Assembly (NCBI GenBank): GCA_023818995.1
Contig: JAMWDA010000051.1
Location: forward strand, 1 to 9,906
Source of the DNA: Candidatus Omnitrophota bacterium
GTDB lineage: Bacteria; Omnitrophota; Gorgyraeia; Duberdicusellales; 4484-171
Direction of reading: 5' to 3'
DNA: 9,906 nucleotides
This document shows, piece after piece, positions 6,802 through 9,906 of this stretch. How positions within the stretch are numbered: the stretch's first letter is position 1; each line of letters opens with the position of its first letter. Both the position numbers and the translations under genes were made by a program. Below the pieces are notes generated by a model. That model was not told where the DNA came from. It did no database searches and saw nothing but the letters and a program-made list of their open reading frames with translations.

Positions 6802-9028
6802 AATTAACAATTCTAAAATAATCAACGATCAATACTCCACTTAATAATAATATAAAACTTATTATACCACTACTTATAAATAAACCATAGAGGGGAATTA
6901 AAATTAAACTTAAAAAAATTCCCCAAGTCCCACCTCCCAAAAGGTCAAAAGCATAGATAACACCTATATTTTTAATAAAACCTTCACTAATATTTAAAGC
7001 ATTTACACAGGAGAAATTTAATCCTACTAAAATACCTCCTAAAAGGGGAAAAATAAAACTAAACCCTGAGAATAAAAGGGGTAATTTCTCTAATATTTTA
7101 AATAAATATGGTAAAAAGAACAAATATATTGCTCCTATAAAGTATAAATTGGGGAGAAAATCAAACCTAAGATACCTCTTTTTATTAAAGTAATTGGAAC
7201 CATAAGCAAGCCCTAACATAAAGAAGGCACTCATTAAACCAATTTTATGGTAAATGTAACCATAAATTATTTCAAAACCTAAAATGGATATTATTAGGGA
7301 AGCTATACCAAATCCACCCATACTAAAAACTGATAAAACAATAAAAGACCTCTTATTTAAAGCATAGGTAACTATCCATACTATAAAAAACAAAATTAAA
7401 TAAAAATAAGGCTTAATACGAATTAGAAAATAAAATGTTCTTACTAACCAAAATTTAAAAAAGGAAGAAAAAAAGGTTATCCCATAATAGTAAGTGATAG
7501 GAGAAAAATCGTAATTTAATCTTACCTTACTATTTTCTTTTATTACATCTCCTAAATAATTTATATGCCAAGGTAACAATCTACTCTCTAAATAGAATAT
7601 GTTAAAAAACTCTGTAGATAAATTGTATTTTTCTAAACGAGCAGAAATTATATCAGGCTGGTAAGTAAGTTGTGCTGAACTCAAAGAAGCGATAAATCTA
7701 AGTTCTCTACCGGGAATATGTAAAATGTTAGGGAAAACTTTATTTAAAGTATAGTATATACTGGAAATAAGATTCCTTAACTCCTTACTTAGGTAACCCT
7801 CTTGATAAGGTAAAGTGAAGGAAAAAACTCCCTCTTCTTTTATAATTGTTTTAATTTTATTAAAAAACTCGTAAGTATAGAATCTGTTTAGGTAAACATT
7901 ATAAGGTGGAGGTGTATTGATAAGAACTATATCAAATTTTTCTCCCCGATAGTAATTCAAAAATACCCTTGCTTCCAAATTATAAATTTTAACCTTAGGG
8001 TTATAGAGTGCGTCCTTGTATTTTGGGGGTAAATAATTTTTAACCAGGGATATTAAATTGTGATCCAATTCTAAATAGTAAACCTCCTCCACAGGATACT
8101 TTAGAATCTCGTAAAGTAAACCACCAACTCCTTCTCCCACAACGAGTATACGCTTACACTCTTTACTTTGTAGGAAAGTCAAATGAACTGTTTCCTCAGA
8201 ATTTAGAGGTTCAGGAAAGTTAAAACTCAAAAAACCATTCTCAAATACACTAAAACTATCTCTATTTTTAGTTAAATAGATGTTACTGTAAGGAGAAATC
8301 TTCTTAGCAATTAGATTAAATTCTTTCCATTCACGATTCAAAAAGAAATTATCTATAGAGAGAACAAAAAAACCCAAAATTATAAAAGTAAATATAAGGG
8401 CAGTAGTTAAAAAAAAGTATCTTTTACCTAACCTATAAAAATATACGTACATTAAAATAAAGAACAAATTTAACATAACCATAAAGTATAAGTTATGAAA
8501 AGAAGAGAGGATAAAAACAAATAAAAAAGAAAAAGCCACACCCCCTAACATATCTCCTAAAGCATCTATCGAATAAACCATACTTAACCTATTCTTACCT
8601 AACAACTTAGATAGAATCTCCCCACTCAAGATAAAAAGTGAACCATTAGTAAAAGAGAAAGGTGCTAAAACAAAGAAAGAAATATAAATCATCTCTATAG
8701 GTCCAACAATTTCTCCCGGATTAAGTCTTAGGATTACCCTTATATTTCTAATCAGAATTAACTCAACCAAAATAAAGATAATATATGTAAGATAAATAAA
8801 AAAGAAAAGTCTATATATTCTAACTACTCTCTCAACTAATTTCCCTAAAATTATACTACCTACTGATGACCAGAAAAGCCAAAAACACAAGATAATTCCT
8901 ATTGCCCCTTCCTTGCCAGAAAAAACCACCATTAATTCTCTTATAAAAATACTCTGAGAAAAAACAGAAGTGAATCCTATCAAAGCAATTAAAATTGTTA
9001 AAAAAAACACTTTATTTTTTTCACTCAT
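6794..9028 (-). CDS. Polytopic membrane protein with spermidine-synthase-like domain
   Basis: This is a 744-residue integral membrane protein. About seven hydrophobic segments lie in residues 7-225, a soluble Rossmann-type domain in about 240-450, and about six or seven more hydrophobic segments in 540-738. The central domain resembles spermidine synthase: DSFSVFENGFLSFNF (257-271), EETVHLTFLQ (278-287), the nucleotide loop ILVVGEGVGGLLYE (294-307), YYLELD (317-322), and FDIVLINTPPPYN followed by LNRFYTYEFF (380-389). The GEGVGG loop replaces the usual GGGDGG, and the D-x-x-D-P catalytic region reads N-T-P-P-P, so classic aminopropyl transfer is doubtful. The two membrane halves share motifs (see findings). 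The ATG at 9028 has an in-frame stop just upstream and no good Shine-Dalgarno sequence. It is the first gene after the 133-nt gap and overlaps the radical SAM gene. Substrate unknown; a membrane-linked transferase or transporter-like role is inference. Confidence 0.82.
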   Translation of the reverse strand: MSEKNKVFFLTILIALIGFTSVFSQSIFIRELMVVFSGKEGAIGIILCFWLFWSSVGSIILGKLVERVVRIYRLFFFIYLTYIIFILVELILIRNIRVILRLNPGEIVGPIEMIYISFFVLAPFSFTNGSLFILSGEILSKLLGKNRLSMVYSIDALGDMLGGVAFSFLFVFILSSFHNLYFMVMLNLFFILMYVYFYRLGKRYFFLTTALIFTFIILGFFVLSIDNFFLNREWKEFNLIAKKISPYSNIYLTKNRDSFSVFENGFLSFNFPEPLNSEETVHLTFLQSKECKRILVVGEGVGGLLYEILKYPVEEVYYLELDHNLISLVKNYLPPKYKDALYNPKVKIYNLEARVFLNYYRGEKFDIVLINTPPPYNVYLNRFYTYEFFNKIKTIIKEEGVFSFTLPYQEGYLSKELRNLISSIYYTLNKVFPNILHIPGRELRFIASLSSAQLTYQPDIISARLEKYNLSTEFFNIFYLESRLLPWHINYLGDVIKENSKVRLNYDFSPITYYYGITFFSSFFKFWLVRTFYFLIRIKPYFYLILFFIVWIVTYALNKRSFIVLSVFSMGGFGIASLIISILGFEIIYGYIYHKIGLMSAFFMLGLAYGSNYFNKKRYLRFDFLPNLYFIGAIYLFFLPYLFKILEKLPLLFSGFSFIFPLLGGILVGLNFSCVNALNISEGFIKNIGVIYAFDLLGGGTWGIFLSLILIPLYGLFISSGIISFILLLSGVLIVDYFRIVNYG

Positions 9029-9161
9029 TCTTTAGACAAATTTATCCTCTACAAATTAAAAGATAAGAAATCATCAAAATTTTATTTTTGGAAGTATCTT
9101 GTGAAATTGAATCGTGGATTATTTTGAAATTACAATGCACACTTCCTAAGTTACTTTTTGA
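9029..9161 (-). promoter_or_regulatory. Intergenic leader, probable promoter region of the downstream operon
   Basis: At 133 nt this is the only sizeable gap in the window, and it precedes nine densely packed genes, so a promoter is expected here. It is very AT-rich. I find only weak sigma-70-like pairs on the minus strand, for example TTTCAC and TAAAAT 16 nt apart (about 9083-9105), which I would not rely on. AATTTCA occurs twice in direct orientation on the minus strand, and an imperfect inverted repeat covers 9090-9146. I see no U-tract terminator for the upstream gene pair, so read-through is also possible. Confidence 0.35.
9090..9146 (-). repeat. Imperfect inverted repeat, possible leader hairpin
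   Basis: On the minus strand GGAAGT-GTG-C-ATTG (9146-9133) can pair with CAAT-TT-CAC-AAGAT-ACTTCC (9109-9090), giving 13 base pairs in three blocks of 6, 3 and 4, with a 2/1 internal loop, a 5-nt bulge and a loop of about 23 nt. Neither strand has a T-run directly after the stem, so it does not look like an intrinsic terminator. It could be a leader hairpin or a protein-binding site. AT-rich sequence produces such pairings by chance, so this is tentative. Confidence 0.3.
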
Positions 9162-9635
9162 TTAGGAGAATGATTTGACTAAATCTCGAGGAGTAAGATC
9201 AACTACATCTTCTACTTCCATCTCAATTAAATATTTTGGTGTAGGGAAATGAGACTCGGGATGAAGATTATTCTTTCTATCATCCTTAATATTTCTTATA
9301 ACTCTTTTAGAAATCCTCTTTATTAGGCGTTCCTCCCAATTCATAATAATATTGCTATTAATTTTCTCTCCTTCTACAATTTTTGCTTTACCTATTAAAG
9401 TATACCCTATGAATAAATGTTCATCTATAGCAGTAATACTAATTGTGGGGTTATTCTTCAAATTGTTAAAAGTTCTACCCAAATATAGATCAATAATATA
9501 TATCAAACCCTTCTCATCTATATCCACAATTCCTTTAGCAGAACAATGAATCTTTCCATAAGGATTAATTGTGGACACAATAACGAAACCCTGTCTTTCA
9601 AAAAAATTAACTACATCCCTATTTAAACTTTTCAT
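9162..9635 (-). CDS. Pyridoxamine 5'-phosphate oxidase-fold (FMN-binding) family protein
   Basis: This 157-residue protein has the split-barrel FMN-binding fold typical of small PPOX-family proteins. Features seen are NFFERQGFVIVSTI (10-23), the strand with GKIHCSAKGIVDID (27-40), GLIYIIDLYLGRTFNNLKNN (43-62), PTISITAID (63-71), GYTLIGKAKIVEGE (77-90) and a C-terminal strand KYLIEMEVEDVVDLTPRD (134-151). Such proteins bind FMN, F420 or haem and act in varied redox steps; the substrate here cannot be told. I start it at the ATG at 9635, 4 nt after the reductase stop; a longer reading from 9752 would run 39 residues inside the reductase gene and adds nothing family-like. Its close coupling to a TrxB/AhpF-like flavoprotein suggests a shared redox role, which is inference. 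Confidence 0.8.
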   Translation of the reverse strand: MKSLNRDVVNFFERQGFVIVSTINPYGKIHCSAKGIVDIDEKGLIYIIDLYLGRTFNNLKNNPTISITAIDEHLFIGYTLIGKAKIVEGEKINSNIIMNWEERLIKRISKRVIRNIKDDRKNNLHPESHFPTPKYLIEMEVEDVVDLTPRDLVKSFS

Positions 9636-9639
9636 AAAT

Positions 9640-9906
9640 TTACCAATTGTTAGTATATAGATATCTAAATGCTGATAAAGAAGCTTTTGCCCCTTCTCCA
9701 CAGGCAACGATAATCTGTTTTTCCGGAACATTAGTAACATCACCACAAGCAAATATTCCCTCTATATTTGTTCTATTTGTGCAATCTACAATTATCTCTT
9801 TATCCTTATTACGCTCCAAAATAACGGCAAAATCTGAGTTGGGTATAAGTCCTATCTCTACAAAAATTCCCTCTAAAGGTATATCCTCTAATTTGCCATC
9901 TCTTAA
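9640..9906 (-). CDS. Thioredoxin reductase / AhpF-like flavoprotein (C-terminal 88 residues; 5' end missing)
   Basis: The reading frame enters from the right window edge and stops at TAA 9642-9640. The visible 88 residues hold the conserved end of the FAD/NAD(P)H-dependent pyridine nucleotide-disulfide oxidoreductases: GIFVEIGLIPNSDF, then TNIEGIFACGDVTNVPEKQ and IIVACGEGAKASLSAFRYL. The G-D-V-T element contacts FAD in the family. The VPEKQIIVACGEGAKASLSA form is closer to AhpF and to AhpF-like thioredoxin reductases than to the classic E. coli TrxB form, which usually has RQ...GDG. The CxxC redox centre would lie upstream of the window, so the partner (thioredoxin, glutaredoxin-like protein or AhpC) cannot be judged. 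The PPOX-family gene follows after 4 nt, probably in the same transcript. Confidence 0.9.
   Translation of the reverse strand, partial: LRDGKLEDIPLEGIFVEIGLIPNSDFAVILERNKDKEIIVDCTNRTNIEGIFACGDVTNVPEKQIIVACGEGAKASLSAFRYLYTNNW

Noticed and set aside
6802..6825. TTG start 24 nt upstream for the radical SAM gene
   Set aside because: There is no good Shine-Dalgarno sequence for it, and the ATG at 6801 gives a cleaner signal-like n-region (MGKLKF) and a typical short stop-start overlap.
9029..9161. Intrinsic terminator for the reductase-PPOX gene pair
   Set aside because: The inverted repeat is long-looped and interrupted and is not followed by a U-run on the minus strand.
9352..9549. 65-codon plus-strand frame inside the PPOX-family gene
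   Set aside because: Antisense to a well-supported FMN-binding domain; no motif or ribosome-binding site.
9636..9752. Longer N-terminus for the PPOX-family protein starting at 9752
   Set aside because: The extra 39 residues overlap the conserved C-terminus of the reductase in another frame and look unlike the family; the ATG at 9635 gives a normal length.

Overview
The window is a low-GC (roughly one third GC by eye), tightly packed bacterial chromosome segment. All ten recognisable genes lie on the minus strand, so transcription runs from high to low coordinates. I see no tRNA, rRNA, insertion sequence, phage gene or CRISPR array. The gene content (two-subunit glycine decarboxylase, AmmeMemoRadiSam-type radical SAM enzyme, large multi-spanning spermidine-synthase-like protein, AhpF/TrxB-like reductase) suggests an anaerobic or microaerophilic bacterium. 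An uncultivated phylum such as Omnitrophota is a guess from gene style only, not from a marker gene.

Layout in order of transcription. (1) 9906-9162: the 3' end of a thioredoxin-reductase/AhpF-like flavoprotein, then a small pyridoxamine-phosphate-oxidase-fold (FMN-binding) protein 4 nt downstream. (2) 9161-9029: the only real gap, 133 nt, AT-rich, with an imperfect inverted repeat that may form a leader hairpin; it is the most likely promoter region for what follows. (3) 9028-5722: a 744-residue membrane protein with a central spermidine-synthase-like domain, overlapping by 8 nt a radical SAM enzyme of the AmmeMemoRadiSam type that carries an N-terminal signal-peptide-like segment. (4) 5704-4622: a CheR-type methyltransferase with an N-terminal ComFB-like domain, started from TTG behind a good Shine-Dalgarno sequence. 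(5) 4602-1: the glycine cleavage system gcvT-gcvH-gcvPA-gcvPB, followed by an overlapping lipoate-protein ligase/octanoyltransferase gene cut by the window edge.

The block from 9028 to 1 has gaps of 19 nt or less and several overlaps, so it reads as one operon. Its second half is coherent: T, H and two P subunits break down glycine to CO2, ammonia and a methylene group on tetrahydrofolate, and the last gene would attach the lipoyl group (or its octanoyl precursor) to GcvH. The L subunit (dihydrolipoamide dehydrogenase) is not in the window. The first half is unusual: a membrane aminopropyltransferase-like protein, an apparently exported radical SAM enzyme and a ComFB-CheR fusion have no known common pathway. 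These three genes are the best candidates for something undescribed.
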